Shown here: positions 23,287-30,873 of the stretch, in pieces
How positions within the stretch are numbered: the first letter of the stretch is position 1
How the letters are laid out: each line of letters opens with the position of its first letter
Assembly: GCA_031181345.1 (NCBI GenBank)
Contig: JAPSLC010000051.1
Coordinates: 1 to 32,666, forward strand
Direction of reading: 5' to 3'
DNA from: Cupriavidus sp.
Lineage (GTDB): Bacteria > Pseudomonadota > Gammaproteobacteria > Burkholderiales > Burkholderiaceae
Length of the DNA: 32,666 bases
Notes under the pieces: generated by a model
Databases searched by the model: none
Told to the model about the DNA's origin: nothing
What the model saw: the letters and a program-made list of their open reading frames with translations, nothing else
Position numbers and translations under genes: made by a program

Positions 23287-23727
23287 ATGCCCGTCAACAA
23301 GACCGAAGCCGAATGGCGCGCGCAACTATCCGACATCGAATACCGGGTCACGCGCGAGGCCGGCACCGAACGCGCCTTCACCGGCCGCTACTGGGACCAC
23401 TGGGAGCCCGGCATCTACCGCTGCGTGGGCTGCGGCACGCCGCTGTTCGAATCCACCACCAAGTTCGACGCCGGCTGCGGCTGGCCCAGCTATTTCCGGC
23501 CCATCAACGGTGAGGTGATCGACGAACAGGTCGACCGCAGCCACGGCATGGTCCGCATCGAGGTGCGCTGCAAGGAATGCGGCAGCCACCTTGGCCATGT
23601 CTTCGAGGATGGCCCCGCGCCGACCGGGCTGCGCTATTGCATCAACTCGGCTGCGCTAAAATTCGACGACCACGAGCCCGAGCCGGGCTCCGCCGACGAC
23701 GCCGGCCAGTCCGGCACCCCCGGCTGA
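23287..23727 (+). CDS. msrB: peptide-methionine (R)-S-oxide reductase MsrB
   Basis: A 146-residue MsrB that reduces methionine-R-sulfoxide in proteins. The zinc site has Cys46 and Cys49 in CVGCG and Cys95 and Cys98 in CKECG. The catalytic Cys118 is in RYCINSAALKF, and Cys64 in GCGWPS may be the resolving Cys. No signal peptide is seen, so it is cytoplasmic. The ATG at 23287 has GAGAGGA eight bases upstream; the upstream extension of the frame lies in the 10-bp repeats. The C-terminal 20 residues beyond the domain are acidic and Gly/Pro-rich. It follows selO and precedes yciB, in an arrangement I associate with Burkholderiales. Confidence 0.96.
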   Translation: MPVNKTEAEWRAQLSDIEYRVTREAGTERAFTGRYWDHWEPGIYRCVGCGTPLFESTTKFDAGCGWPSYFRPINGEVIDEQVDRSHGMVRIEVRCKECGSHLGHVFEDGPAPTGLRYCINSAALKFDDHEPEPGSADDAGQSGTPG

Positions 23728-23828
23728 CCGGCAGTGCCGACCTGCAGTGCTGACCGGAAGCGGCCAGACCCCACGATAACGATTCCGCGATGCCGCCCGC
23801 CGGCATCGCCTTCCCCCGACGGACCCGC

Positions 23829-24392
23829 ATGAAATTTCTGTTCGACCTGTTCCCGGTCATCCTGTTTTTCGTCACCTTCAAGCTGGCAGGCATCTTCGCC
23901 GCCACGGCGGTCGCCATCGCGGCGACCATCGTGCAGATCGGCTGGGTGTGGCTGCGCCACCGCAAGGTCGAACCGATGCAGTGGATCAGCCTGCTGATCA
24001 TCGTGGTGTTCGGCGGCGCCACGCTGCTGCTGCACAACGAGACCTTCATCAAGTGGAAGCCGACCGTGCTGTACTGGCTGTTCGCGGTCGCGCTGCTGGC
24101 CTCCGCCGCGATCTGGCGCAAGAACCTGATCCGCGCCATGATGGAAAAGTCCGTCAAGCTTCCGGACCCGATCTGGGGCCGCCTCAATACCGCCTGGGCC
24201 GGCTTCTTCGCCGTGATGGGCGTGCTGAACCTGTGGGTGGCCTACCAGTTCTCGACCGACATCTGGGTCAATTTCAAGCTGTTCGGCAGCATGGGACTGA
24301 TGCTGGTCTTCATCGTCGCGCAAAGCCTCTGGCTGTCGCGGCATATGCACGAAACCGGGCCGGAAAAGGCCCAGGAACGCGCCCGCGATTGA
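23829..24392 (+). CDS. yciB: inner-membrane septation protein YciB
   Basis: The 187-residue protein is of the YciB/IspZ family, an inner-membrane protein with about five transmembrane segments linked to cell-envelope upkeep and septation. It opens with MKFLFDLFPVILFFVTFK, the family hallmark. Later segments include KWKPTVLYWLF and WGRLNTAWAGFFAVMGVLNLWVAY, also typical. The ATG at 23829 matches this conserved start, while an upstream in-frame ATG at 23790 would add 13 unlikely residues. Spacing to bolA is 16 bp, so they are probably co-transcribed. Confidence 0.95.
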   Translation: MKFLFDLFPVILFFVTFKLAGIFAATAVAIAATIVQIGWVWLRHRKVEPMQWISLLIIVVFGGATLLLHNETFIKWKPTVLYWLFAVALLASAAIWRKNLIRAMMEKSVKLPDPIWGRLNTAWAGFFAVMGVLNLWVAYQFSTDIWVNFKLFGSMGLMLVFIVAQSLWLSRHMHETGPEKAQERARD

Positions 24393-24408
24393 ACGGGAGC
24401 ACCGCACC

Positions 24409-24735
24409 ATGAACGACGTCTCTTCTTCGTTACCTCCCGAGAACTTCGAAGGCGCCGCCGGCGACACCGCCGCGCAGATCGATGCGCTGTTGCGCGCCGC
24501 ACTCGCGCCCTCGCAACTGACGGTGCGCGACGACAGCGCGCTGCATGCGGGCCATCCCGGCGCCGCCTCGGGCGGCGGCCACTATCATGTCACTATCGTC
24601 AGCGAACGCTTCGCCGGCGCGAGCCGGGTTGCCCGACATCGCATGGTGTATGATGCGCTGCGCAGTCTCTTCCCCATGCGGATCCATGCCCTGGCAGTCT
24701 CCGCATTCACCGAGCAAGAGTATTCCGCGCAATGA
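24409..24735 (+). CDS. bolA: BolA family protein
   Basis: A 108-residue BolA protein. The core LTVRDDSALHAGHPGA, then HYHVTIVSERFAG and RHRMVYDALRSLF, matches the family, in which the conserved His residues help bind Fe-S clusters with monothiol glutaredoxins. The N-terminal 20 residues are a poorly conserved extension. GGGAGCACCGCACC precedes the ATG. Its position between yciB and the parvulin gene is usual in Burkholderiales. BolA proteins influence morphology and stress response. Confidence 0.94.
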   Translation: MNDVSSSLPPENFEGAAGDTAAQIDALLRAALAPSQLTVRDDSALHAGHPGAASGGGHYHVTIVSERFAGASRVARHRMVYDALRSLFPMRIHALAVSAFTEQEYSAQ

Positions 24736-24813
24736 CCATCCTCATCCGCGCGGTGTCTGCACAAGCCTCTGCATAATCGTCCAGCCTTCCCCAGACTTCC
24801 CAACACTGATTCC

Positions 24814-25608
24814 ATGAAGACCACTGTCCTCTCGTTCAGCCTGGCGGCTGTGCTTGCCGCTGGCAGCTTGCCCGCCTTCGCCCAGAATGCCGCCGTCGTC
24901 AATGGCAAGGGCATTCCGTCGGCCAAGCTCGACAAGCTGATCGCCGGCACCGGCCAGCCGGATTCCCCGGAGCTGCGGGATCGCGCGCGCAATATGCTGA
25001 TCGACCGCGAACTGCTGGTGCAGGAAGCGACCAAGCGCGGCGTGACGCAGAATCCGGACGTGCAGGAACAGCTGGAACAGGCCCGCCTGAACGTGCTGGC
25101 CGGCGCGGTGTTCGAAGACTACGTGCGCACCCATGGCACCAGCGATGCCGAGCTGCGCAAGCAATACGACAAGATCAAGGCCCAGTTCGGCAACGGCAAG
25201 GAATACCGCGCCCGCCATATCCTGGTCGAGAAGGAATCGGAAGCGGTCGCGATCATCGCCAAGATCAAGGGCGGCGCCAAGTTCGCCGACGTGGCCAAGG
25301 CCTCGTCGAAGGACCCGGGCTCGGCGGCCAACGGCGGCGATCTGGACTGGGCCAGCAGCAACAGCTATGTGCCCGAGTTCTCGGCCGCGATGGCCGGCCT
25401 GAAGAAGGGCCAGATGACCGAGACTCCGGTCAAGACCCAGTTCGGCTGGCACGTGATCCTGCTCGAGGACGAGCGCGAGACCAAGATCCCGAGCTTCGAG
25501 GAAGCCAAGCCGCAGCTGCAGCAGATGCTGATGAGCGACCAGAACTGGCAGCGCGAGCAGTTCCAGTCGATGATGAAGTCGCTGCGGGACAAGGCGAAGA
25601 TCCAGTAA
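24814..25608 (+). CDS. periplasmic parvulin-type peptidyl-prolyl isomerase
   Basis: The 264-residue protein has a signal peptide (residues 1-23, ending AFA before QNAAVVNG), a helical SurA/PrsA-like N-terminal part, and one parvulin domain at about 131-222. The domain carries the expected YRARHILVEKESEA, then GGDLDWASSNSYVPEFSAA and FGWHVILLED. A C-terminal helix rich in Gln follows. It should help outer-membrane or secreted protein folding in the periplasm. No clear ribosome site is seen in the 78 bp after bolA; the start is supported by the signal peptide. A perfect terminator follows. Confidence 0.93.
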   Translation: MKTTVLSFSLAAVLAAGSLPAFAQNAAVVNGKGIPSAKLDKLIAGTGQPDSPELRDRARNMLIDRELLVQEATKRGVTQNPDVQEQLEQARLNVLAGAVFEDYVRTHGTSDAELRKQYDKIKAQFGNGKEYRARHILVEKESEAVAIIAKIKGGAKFADVAKASSKDPGSAANGGDLDWASSNSYVPEFSAAMAGLKKGQMTETPVKTQFGWHVILLEDERETKIPSFEEAKPQLQQMLMSDQNWQREQFQSMMKSLRDKAKIQ

Positions 25609-25612
25609 GCCA

Positions 25613-25687
25613 TGTCGTCATTCCCGCGCACGCGGGAATCCAGCGTCTTCGGCAAGCCACTGGGTCCCCCCCTGCGCGGGGACGACA
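25613..25687. repeat. REP-like element with dRS3-type core
   Basis: TGTCGTC at 25613-25619 and GACGACA at 25681-25687 are inverted ends. Inside are two hairpins: ATTCCCGCG-ca-CGCGGGAAT at 25620-25639, and GTCCCC...GGGGAC at 25664-25683. The first fits the pattern ATTCCC-N8-GGGAAT of the Neisseria dRS3 repeat. Such elements are frequent in intergenic DNA of betaproteobacteria. Confidence 0.75.
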
Positions 25688-25724
25688 AAGAAAAACCGGC
25701 GCTTCACGCGCCGGTTTTTCTTTG
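25686..25724. terminator. bidirectional rho-independent terminator
   Basis: A perfect 17-bp inverted repeat with a 5-base loop (TTCAC): the inner stem is CCGGCGC/GCGCCGG and the outer part is CAAAGAAAAA/TTTTTCTTTG. It provides a T-run on both strands and lies between the convergent parvulin and DUF1439 genes, so it can stop transcription from both sides. Confidence 0.92.
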
Positions 25725-25747
25725 GGGCGGCGAGACCTTGGCCCGCC

Positions 25748-26362
25748 CTACTTCGTCTCGATCTTGACCGCGATCCCGTCCTCGGTCACGGTGATCGCCC
25801 CGGGCTCGACCTGCTTGCCGTTGACCTGCAGCTCCTCCGGCTTGAAGGTGTGCAGCGGATAGTCCTTCAGCAGTTCCTGCGCCACCAGATTGCCCACCGC
25901 ATTGAGCTGCGCGCTGTATTGGCCCGGCACGCCATCGACCTGGACCTGCTCGACGGTCGGATTGTCGAGCAGCACCGCGCGTTTGACCGGGTCGTAGCGC
26001 AGGCCGCTGTTGAGCGCCAGCGTGCCGTTGACCGGCGGCGCCGGCAGCAGGCTGTTGGTCAGCTGCGCGTCGACCTGGGTGGTGATGCGGTTCCCCACCG
26101 CATCGAGCGTCAGGCGCGGCCGGGTCAGCCGGACGTCGAGCACCTGCGCATAGCGCAGCGTCGCGGGAAAGCGGCCTTCGACGGCGCGCTGCAGCTCCTG
26201 TTTGGTGAAGGTGTATTCGCCGGTCCAGATGTTGTAGCCGGCGATGGCAGCGCCGGAGAGCACGCCGAGGCCGGCACCGAGGCCAAGCGCCGCGGCGGTG
26301 GCCGTGGCCGCCAGGGGCCGCCGGATGCCCCGGCGGCGGCCATGCGAAGAGAGGGAAGACAT
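25748..26362 (-). CDS. DUF1439 exported protein
   Basis: A 204-residue protein with an Arg-rich start, a hydrophobic segment at about 20-42, and a C-terminal beta-rich domain like DUF1439 (E. coli YceB). The segment GEYTFTKQELQRAVEGRFPATLRY fits the start of that domain. YceB is a lipoprotein, but no Cys is present at the end of the hydrophobic segment here, so this one is either cleaved or stays anchored by its signal. The ATG at 26362 was chosen; a GTG at 26383 is an alternative, and neither has a good ribosome site. Downstream is the shared terminator; slyX is upstream by 108 bp. Function is unknown. Confidence 0.75.
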   Translation of the reverse strand: MSSLSSHGRRRGIRRPLAATATAAALGLGAGLGVLSGAAIAGYNIWTGEYTFTKQELQRAVEGRFPATLRYAQVLDVRLTRPRLTLDAVGNRITTQVDAQLTNSLLPAPPVNGTLALNSGLRYDPVKRAVLLDNPTVEQVQVDGVPGQYSAQLNAVGNLVAQELLKDYPLHTFKPEELQVNGKQVEPGAITVTEDGIAVKIETK

Positions 26363-26441
26363 GCGCGATGCTGGAGTGGTCACCTCGGTCTGACCCGGAT
26401 GGTGTCCCGGCGTTCCACGATCGGCAAGCCAGGGCGCCGGC

Positions 26442-26477
26442 GCTCAGTACGCTCAGTACGCACAGTACGCTCAGTAA
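26442..26477. repeat. 9-bp tandem array at slyX stop
   Basis: Four 9-bp units, GCTCAGTAC, GCTCAGTAC, GCACAGTAC and GCTCAGTAA, overlap the slyX stop codon. On the slyX strand each intact unit starts TACTGAGCG and so carries a TGA in frame with the stop. Array length may vary between strains without changing the protein. Confidence 0.75.
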
Positions 26478-26671
26478 TGCGGCGGTATCTCCTGCACCGA
26501 TCCGTCGGCGCCGGAGCCGGTGGCCGCGGGCAACTGCTGATAGAGCGCCTGCATTTGCTCCTGCAGCAATTCGATCTGTCGCTGCTGCCTGGCAACGGTC
26601 AGGTTCAGCGTTTCCAGCAGATCTTCCTGGAAGGCCAGCTTGACCTCCAGCTCGGTGATTCGCGATTCCAT
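26471..26671 (-). CDS. slyX: SlyX family protein
   Basis: A 66-residue SlyX protein: RITELEVKLAFQEDLLETLN starting near residue 4, then a heptad-rich coiled coil to about residue 48, and the family-typical end PPHY. Its function is unknown; the gene was first noted beside slyD in E. coli. The ATG at 26671 has GGAGG five bases upstream, which is stronger than the TTG at 26683 that would extend the frame. The stop lies inside a 9-bp tandem array. Confidence 0.9.
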   Translation of the reverse strand: MESRITELEVKLAFQEDLLETLNLTVARQQRQIELLQEQMQALYQQLPAATGSGADGSVQEIPPHY

Positions 26672-26737
26672 GAGGTCCTCCAATGCCAGATGTCAGACAT
26701 GCGGGCGAGGCATGCGCCCGCGGGGGCGCGCATTGTA

Positions 26738-26759
26738 CCGGACCGGCGCGCCGGTCCGG
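26738..26759. promoter_or_regulatory. 22-bp perfect palindrome upstream of slyX
   Basis: CCGGACCGGCG followed at once by its reverse complement makes a perfect 22-bp palindrome, 67 bp before the slyX start. A second inverted repeat, GCGGGCG with CGCCCGC, lies at about 26701-26721. They could be an operator or nested hairpins in the slyX leader. No T-run adjoins. Confidence 0.45.
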
Positions 26760-27346
26760 GCGCAACCGCGGGCGGGGTTGTCAGCACATCATAGAGCGTG
26801 TACGCTTTGGCGAGTCGTGCTGCGGACGGTATTCGATTTGCTCGATGTTCGTCGATTCCACCCGCCGCCGGCGCACCGGCCGTTCCATGACGGTCGTGTG
26901 ACGGTTTTCCACCCCCTTCGGTTCCACCTGGGTTCCATGACGCCTGTACGCTGCGCTTCCTCGATTGCCAATCCGGTCCTGCGGGCCGGCGGCACGCGCG
27001 CGTCGGCGCCTCCCCCCGTTTCTCCTGTCTGGTCGCCGCCGGCCGGCCTGGCTCACGTCGCTGACGTGGCCCCGCCGCGCGCTGTCGTGGCCGGTGTTGC
27101 TCCGCCTGACGCCTTCGTGGCCGTCGTGGCGGGCATCGCCCCGCCGCCCGCGGCCGTCCTCGGCCGCGTCTGCGGCTGACCCCAGCCGACCCCCAGTCTT
27201 CCGTCTGACCGTGCGCGCCCGGCGCGCGCGAACGCCATTGCTGCCTGCTCGCTGCCGCGCATCTCGCTGATGCCCGGCTCGCATTCGCCGCCGGCGTTCG
27301 CCCACGGTCAACCGAAGCCCGTCACACCCAATGACAGGTGAAACCG
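26760..27346. other. gene-poor region with short repeats
   Basis: No convincing gene is seen in this stretch between slyX and the EamA transporter. Frames on both strands translate to Arg/Ala/Pro-rich text without recognisable motifs. TCGAT recurs at 26833, 26842 and 26852, and GTTCCATGACG occurs at 26882 and again exactly 50 bp later at 26932. Promoters for the flanking divergent genes must be here but none is clear. Confidence 0.5.
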
Positions 27347-28288
27347 ATGAACTTCCAAAGATTCGCGCATGCGGCGCGATCGACGTTGTCCTTGTTGTCG
27401 CTCTCGTCCCTCTCGTCCCGGCCGTTCCCGTCGCTGCCGGATGCCTGGGCCGCGCACGGCTCCACCGCGCTGTTCGTGCTGCTGTGGAGCAGCGGCGCGA
27501 TCGTCGCCAAATGGGGCCTGGCCTATGCCTCGGCCTTTGCCTTCCTGACGCTGCGCTTCGTGCTGGCGTTCGGCGTGCTGCTGGCGATCGCCGCGTGGCG
27601 CCGCCGCTGGCTGCCCGAGCGCGGACAGCGCGCGCGGGTGGCGATGGTCGGGCTGCTGCTGACCGGCTGCTATTCGATCTGCTACCTGCTGGCGCTGGAC
27701 CGCGGCGTCACGCCCGGCATGCTCGCCACGCTGCTCGGTGCCCAGCCCATCCTGACGCTGCTGCTGACCGAGCGCCGCTTCTCGGCACTGCGGCTGGTCG
27801 GGCTGGTGCTGGCGCTGGCGGGGCTGGTGATGGTGGTCTACCAGGGCATCGGCATCGCCGGCACCCCGGTGGCCGGCATGCTCTATGCGCTGACCGCGCT
27901 GGCCACGATGACGGCAGGCACCATCGTGCAGAAAGGCATCCGGCAGGCGCCGATCGACGTGATGCCGCTGCAATACGGCATCGCGCTGCTGATGTGCCTG
28001 GCGCTGCTGCCATTCGAGCCGATCCATGTCTCGGCCACTCCCGCGCTGCTGCTGCCGCTCGGCTGGATGGCGCTGGTGATCTCGATCGGCGCGACGCTGC
28101 TGCTGTACCGCATGATCCAGGGCGGGAATCTGGTCAATGTGACCAGCCTGTTCTACCTGGTGCCCGCCGGCACAGCGGTGCTCGACTTTCTGATCCTGGG
28201 CAACCGGCTGGCGCCGCTGGCGCTAGCCGGCATGGTCACGATCCTGCTCGGGCTCGCGCTGGTGTTTCGCAACAAGCCCGGGGCGTGA
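27347..28288 (+). CDS. EamA/DMT family transporter
   Basis: The 313-residue protein has two EamA repeats and about ten transmembrane segments. The first repeat opens with STALFVLLWSSGAIVAKWGLAY and the second includes LYALTALATMTAGTIVQKG. The family exports amino acids, nucleotides, drugs or other metabolites; the substrate here is unknown. The ATG at 27347 has AGGTG seven bases upstream; a GTG at 27338 overlaps that site and is less likely. Residues 14-25, LSLLSLSSLSS-like, are encoded by four degenerate 9-bp units at 27386-27421 and form a low-complexity cytoplasmic tail. Confidence 0.92.
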   Translation: MNFQRFAHAARSTLSLLSLSSLSSRPFPSLPDAWAAHGSTALFVLLWSSGAIVAKWGLAYASAFAFLTLRFVLAFGVLLAIAAWRRRWLPERGQRARVAMVGLLLTGCYSICYLLALDRGVTPGMLATLLGAQPILTLLLTERRFSALRLVGLVLALAGLVMVVYQGIGIAGTPVAGMLYALTALATMTAGTIVQKGIRQAPIDVMPLQYGIALLMCLALLPFEPIHVSATPALLLPLGWMALVISIGATLLLYRMIQGGNLVNVTSLFYLVPAGTAVLDFLILGNRLAPLALAGMVTILLGLALVFRNKPGA

Positions 28289-28315
28289 TCGCCCGTGCGC
28301 CGGGCCGCGCCCCGT

Positions 28316-28690
28316 TTATGGCGGCGGCCGGCGCCGGCGCGCCAGCACGGCACCCAGCACAAGGCCGATGACCAAGGCGATCACGATCCAGAGCCAGGAC
28401 GAAGCCATCGGCGGCGCCGTAGCCGGCGCCGATGGCGACCCTGGCGCGGCGGTCGGCGTCACGCCGGCCATCGTCGCGGTCAGCGCCTGCCAGTCGGCCT
28501 TGGTGATCTGCGTCATGCGGGCCGCATCGGGCAGCCCGAATACGCAGATCTCGCCGCCAGGCAGCTGGCAGAAGCGCTCGGCCGGACAGGTTTTCAGGAT
28601 CTGTGGGGTCTCTCCGGTGCCGCAGCGCGCGCCGGCGCTTTTGAGCACCTGCAAGGTGACGTCGGGATGCTTGGTCAGTTGTTCCGGCAT
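28316..28690 (-). CDS. small Cys-rich protein with C-tail membrane anchor
   Basis: I do not recognise a named family. The 124-residue product has an N-terminal domain of about 75 residues with four Cys at 23, 35, 41 and 49, spaced in a way that could bind a metal or form disulfides. A Pro/Ala-rich linker at about 78-97 follows, then one transmembrane helix at 99-116 and an Arg-rich end (RRRRPPP). With no signal peptide and an Arg-rich tail, a C-tail-anchored topology with the Cys domain either side is possible. GGGAGGCACC precedes the ATG at 28690. It is the third gene after a purine permease and a deaminase. Confidence 0.75.
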   Translation of the reverse strand: MPEQLTKHPDVTLQVLKSAGARCGTGETPQILKTCPAERFCQLPGGEICVFGLPDAARMTQITKADWQALTATMAGVTPTAAPGSPSAPATAPPMASSWLWIVIALVIGLVLGAVLARRRRPPP

Positions 28691-28747
28691 GGTGCCTCCC
28701 GCTGGCAAGGGCGAACACGTGACAGGGGCGAGGCACCCCGCCCCGCC

Positions 28748-29266
28748 TTACTTCCAGAAGCCAGTATGGGACCGCGCGGCTTCGTCTTCCAGCATCGGAC
28801 CGTGCACCTCGATATGGCGCTGCCCGCGGACGAAGACCTCGCGGCATGGCAGCGAGAAAGTCGGATTCTCCGGATGGTCGCCGGTCAGACCCAGCAAGGT
28901 GTGCTCCGACAGCGCATAGACCACGCGGCCGATATTGCACCAGTAGATCGCCCCGGCGCACATGCAGCACGGCTCGGCGCTGGTGTACAGCGTGCAGCGG
29001 GCCAGCTGTTCGGGGCTCAGGCGTTTGGCCGCCAGTGCCGCCGCGGCCAGCTCCGCATGCTGGGTCGGATCGCCCTGCGGCGGCATCGAATTGTTGCCGG
29101 CCGAGGCGACGATATTGCCGTGCTCGTCCGCGACGATGGCGGCAAAGGGATGGCGGCCCTTCTGCTTCGATTCCTCGGCCAGTGCGATCGACTGGCGCAG
29201 CAGTTTCAGGTCGAGTTCGGACAGCGTCGAGGTGGTGGTAGGGGTCTGGGTGTCGATGGCTGGCAT
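28748..29266 (-). CDS. nucleoside/guanine deaminase-like enzyme
   Basis: A 172-residue zinc-dependent deaminase of the cytidine/deoxycytidylate superfamily. HAE at residues 70-72 gives one zinc ligand and the proton-shuttling Glu72; Cys100 and Cys103 in EPCCMCAGAIYW give the others. The AGAIYW segment and the purine permease next door favour a guanine deaminase (GuaD type), converting guanine to xanthine. TadA-type tRNA editing is less likely, because the TadA-typical C-terminal region is not seen. AGGAGAATCGTCCG precedes the ATG at 29266. It lies 70 bp after the permease gene. Confidence 0.88.
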   Translation of the reverse strand: MPAIDTQTPTTTSTLSELDLKLLRQSIALAEESKQKGRHPFAAIVADEHGNIVASAGNNSMPPQGDPTQHAELAAAALAAKRLSPEQLARCTLYTSAEPCCMCAGAIYWCNIGRVVYALSEHTLLGLTGDHPENPTFSLPCREVFVRGQRHIEVHGPMLEDEAARSHTGFWK

Positions 29267-29336
29267 CGGACGATTCTCCTGGCAAAGATGCGCGCGATGG
29301 CGCGATTCGATCGCGGCCGGCATGGCCGCGTAGGGA

Positions 29337-30725
29337 TCAAGGCTGGCTGGTGGCGACGGCGTCGGCATGCTCTCTGTCGAGCGCGGCGCCCTGCGATGGG
29401 CCGCGATTGAGCAGCAGGTTCAGCAGCACCGCCGTGATCGCCCCGAGGAAGATGCCGCTGTCGAGCACCAGCTTCAGCGGCCCTTCGACGCGCTCGAACA
29501 GCGCCGGCAGCGACATCGGCAACACGCCCACGCTGACCGACACCGCGACGATGATCGCGTTGCGCGTACCGTCGAACTTCACGCGCGACAGCTCCTGGAT
29601 GCCGGCCACCGTGGTCATGCCGAACATCACGATCGCGCAGCCGCCCAGCACCGGCCGCGGCACCGAAGCAATCAGCGCGCCAAGCTTGGGGAACAGGCCC
29701 ATCAGCACCATGATCGCGCCCGCCGATGCCACCACATAGCGGCTCTTGACGTTCGAGAGCGCGATCAGCCCGGTGTTCTGCGTGAAGGCGTTGTAGGGAA
29801 AGCTGTTGAAGACGCCGCCCAGCATGGTCGACAGCCCATCGGCGCGGAAGGCATCGCCCAGCGTGCGCTGCGTCGAGGGCCGGCCGACGATGGTGCCGAT
29901 CGCCAGCACATTGCCGGTGGTCTCGGCCATGATCACCAGCATTGCCAACAGCATCACCAGGGTCGGCATCGGTGCGAACGATGGGGCGCCGAACGCGAAC
30001 GGCGGGCTGATCTCGAACCAGGCGGCGCGCCCGACCGCATCGAAGCTCGTCATGCCGCACGCCATCGCGATCGCGGTGCCCGCCAGCAGGCCGATCAGCA
30101 CCGACAGGTTGCCGATAAAGCCCGAGAAACGCGCATAGACGAACAGCGTGATGGCGATCGTCGCCAGGCCCAGCAGCAGGTTCGGCGTCGCGCCGAAATC
30201 CGGCGCGGCGGGATTGCCGCCGCCCAGCCAGATCGCCGCCGCGGGCATCAGCGTGACGCCGATGATCACGATCAGACTGCCGATCACCACCGGCGGAAAC
30301 CAGCGCAACAGCCGGCTGAACAGCGGCGCGATCGCGATGGTCAGCGCGCCGGCGGCGATCACCGCGCCGAAGACATGGCTGAGCCCGTATTGCTGGCCGA
30401 TCAGGATCATCGGCGCGATCGCGATGAACGAGCACCCCTGGATCAGCGGCAGGCGCGCACCGAAGCGCCAGAAGCCGAGCGTCTGGATCAGCGTCGCAAT
30501 GCCCGAGGTCAGCAGATTGGCGTTGATCAGCGTGACCATCTGCTGCTGGGTCAGGCCCAGCGCGCTGCCGAGGATCAGCGGCACCGCGACGGCGCCGGCA
30601 TACATCACCAGCACGTGCTGCAGGCCGAAGCTGGCCAGCTGCCGCAACGGCAATCGTTGATCGACCGGGTGGACGGCCGGTTCCTGCTGCATCGGTTCTG
30701 CGCGCGCCTGCTGCTGCGAATTCAT
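29337..30725 (-). CDS. NCS2 family purine permease
   Basis: The 462-residue membrane protein belongs to the NAT/NCS2 nucleobase symporters. The first-helix motif LQHVLVMYAG has its His at 37, the substrate-binding Glu268 is in MAETTGNVLAIG, and the family signature begins QNTGLIALS at 316. About 12-14 transmembrane segments are expected. The sequence fits xanthine or urate carriers better than uracil carriers, but specificity is not certain. GGAGGAGACCACG precedes the ATG at 30725. It is the first gene of a minus-strand set and faces a divergent LysR gene, which probably controls it. Confidence 0.92.
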   Translation of the reverse strand: MNSQQQARAEPMQQEPAVHPVDQRLPLRQLASFGLQHVLVMYAGAVAVPLILGSALGLTQQQMVTLINANLLTSGIATLIQTLGFWRFGARLPLIQGCSFIAIAPMILIGQQYGLSHVFGAVIAAGALTIAIAPLFSRLLRWFPPVVIGSLIVIIGVTLMPAAAIWLGGGNPAAPDFGATPNLLLGLATIAITLFVYARFSGFIGNLSVLIGLLAGTAIAMACGMTSFDAVGRAAWFEISPPFAFGAPSFAPMPTLVMLLAMLVIMAETTGNVLAIGTIVGRPSTQRTLGDAFRADGLSTMLGGVFNSFPYNAFTQNTGLIALSNVKSRYVVASAGAIMVLMGLFPKLGALIASVPRPVLGGCAIVMFGMTTVAGIQELSRVKFDGTRNAIIVAVSVSVGVLPMSLPALFERVEGPLKLVLDSGIFLGAITAVLLNLLLNRGPSQGAALDREHADAVATSQP

Positions 30726-30825
30726 CGTGGTCTCCTCCGTCTGGTCTGTGGTCCCGCGCTTTTGCGCCGGCCGGATCGGTGCGCCATAATCCGGCGGGTT
30801 TGCGCGGCAGGCCAAATCGGCAGCC

Positions 30826-30840
30826 ATCGATTTTTTTGAT
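30826..30840. promoter_or_regulatory. candidate LysR-binding site
   Basis: ATC-N9-GAT, which includes the T-N11-A pattern of LysR-type sites, lies in the 148-bp gap between the divergent permease and LysR genes. It is 34 bp before the LysR start, a usual place for such a site. Confidence 0.45.
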
Positions 30841-30873
30841 AGGCAGTTTTCGACGGGCAGGAGTCAGGCGGCG

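Noticed and set aside
26640..27179. Plus-strand frame with repeated VAPP-like words
   Set aside because: It overlaps slyX and the repetition reflects GC-rich DNA; no start is supported.
26781..27311. Arg-rich minus-strand frame in the gene-poor stretch
   Set aside because: There is no motif, the composition is extreme and no ribosome site supports a start.
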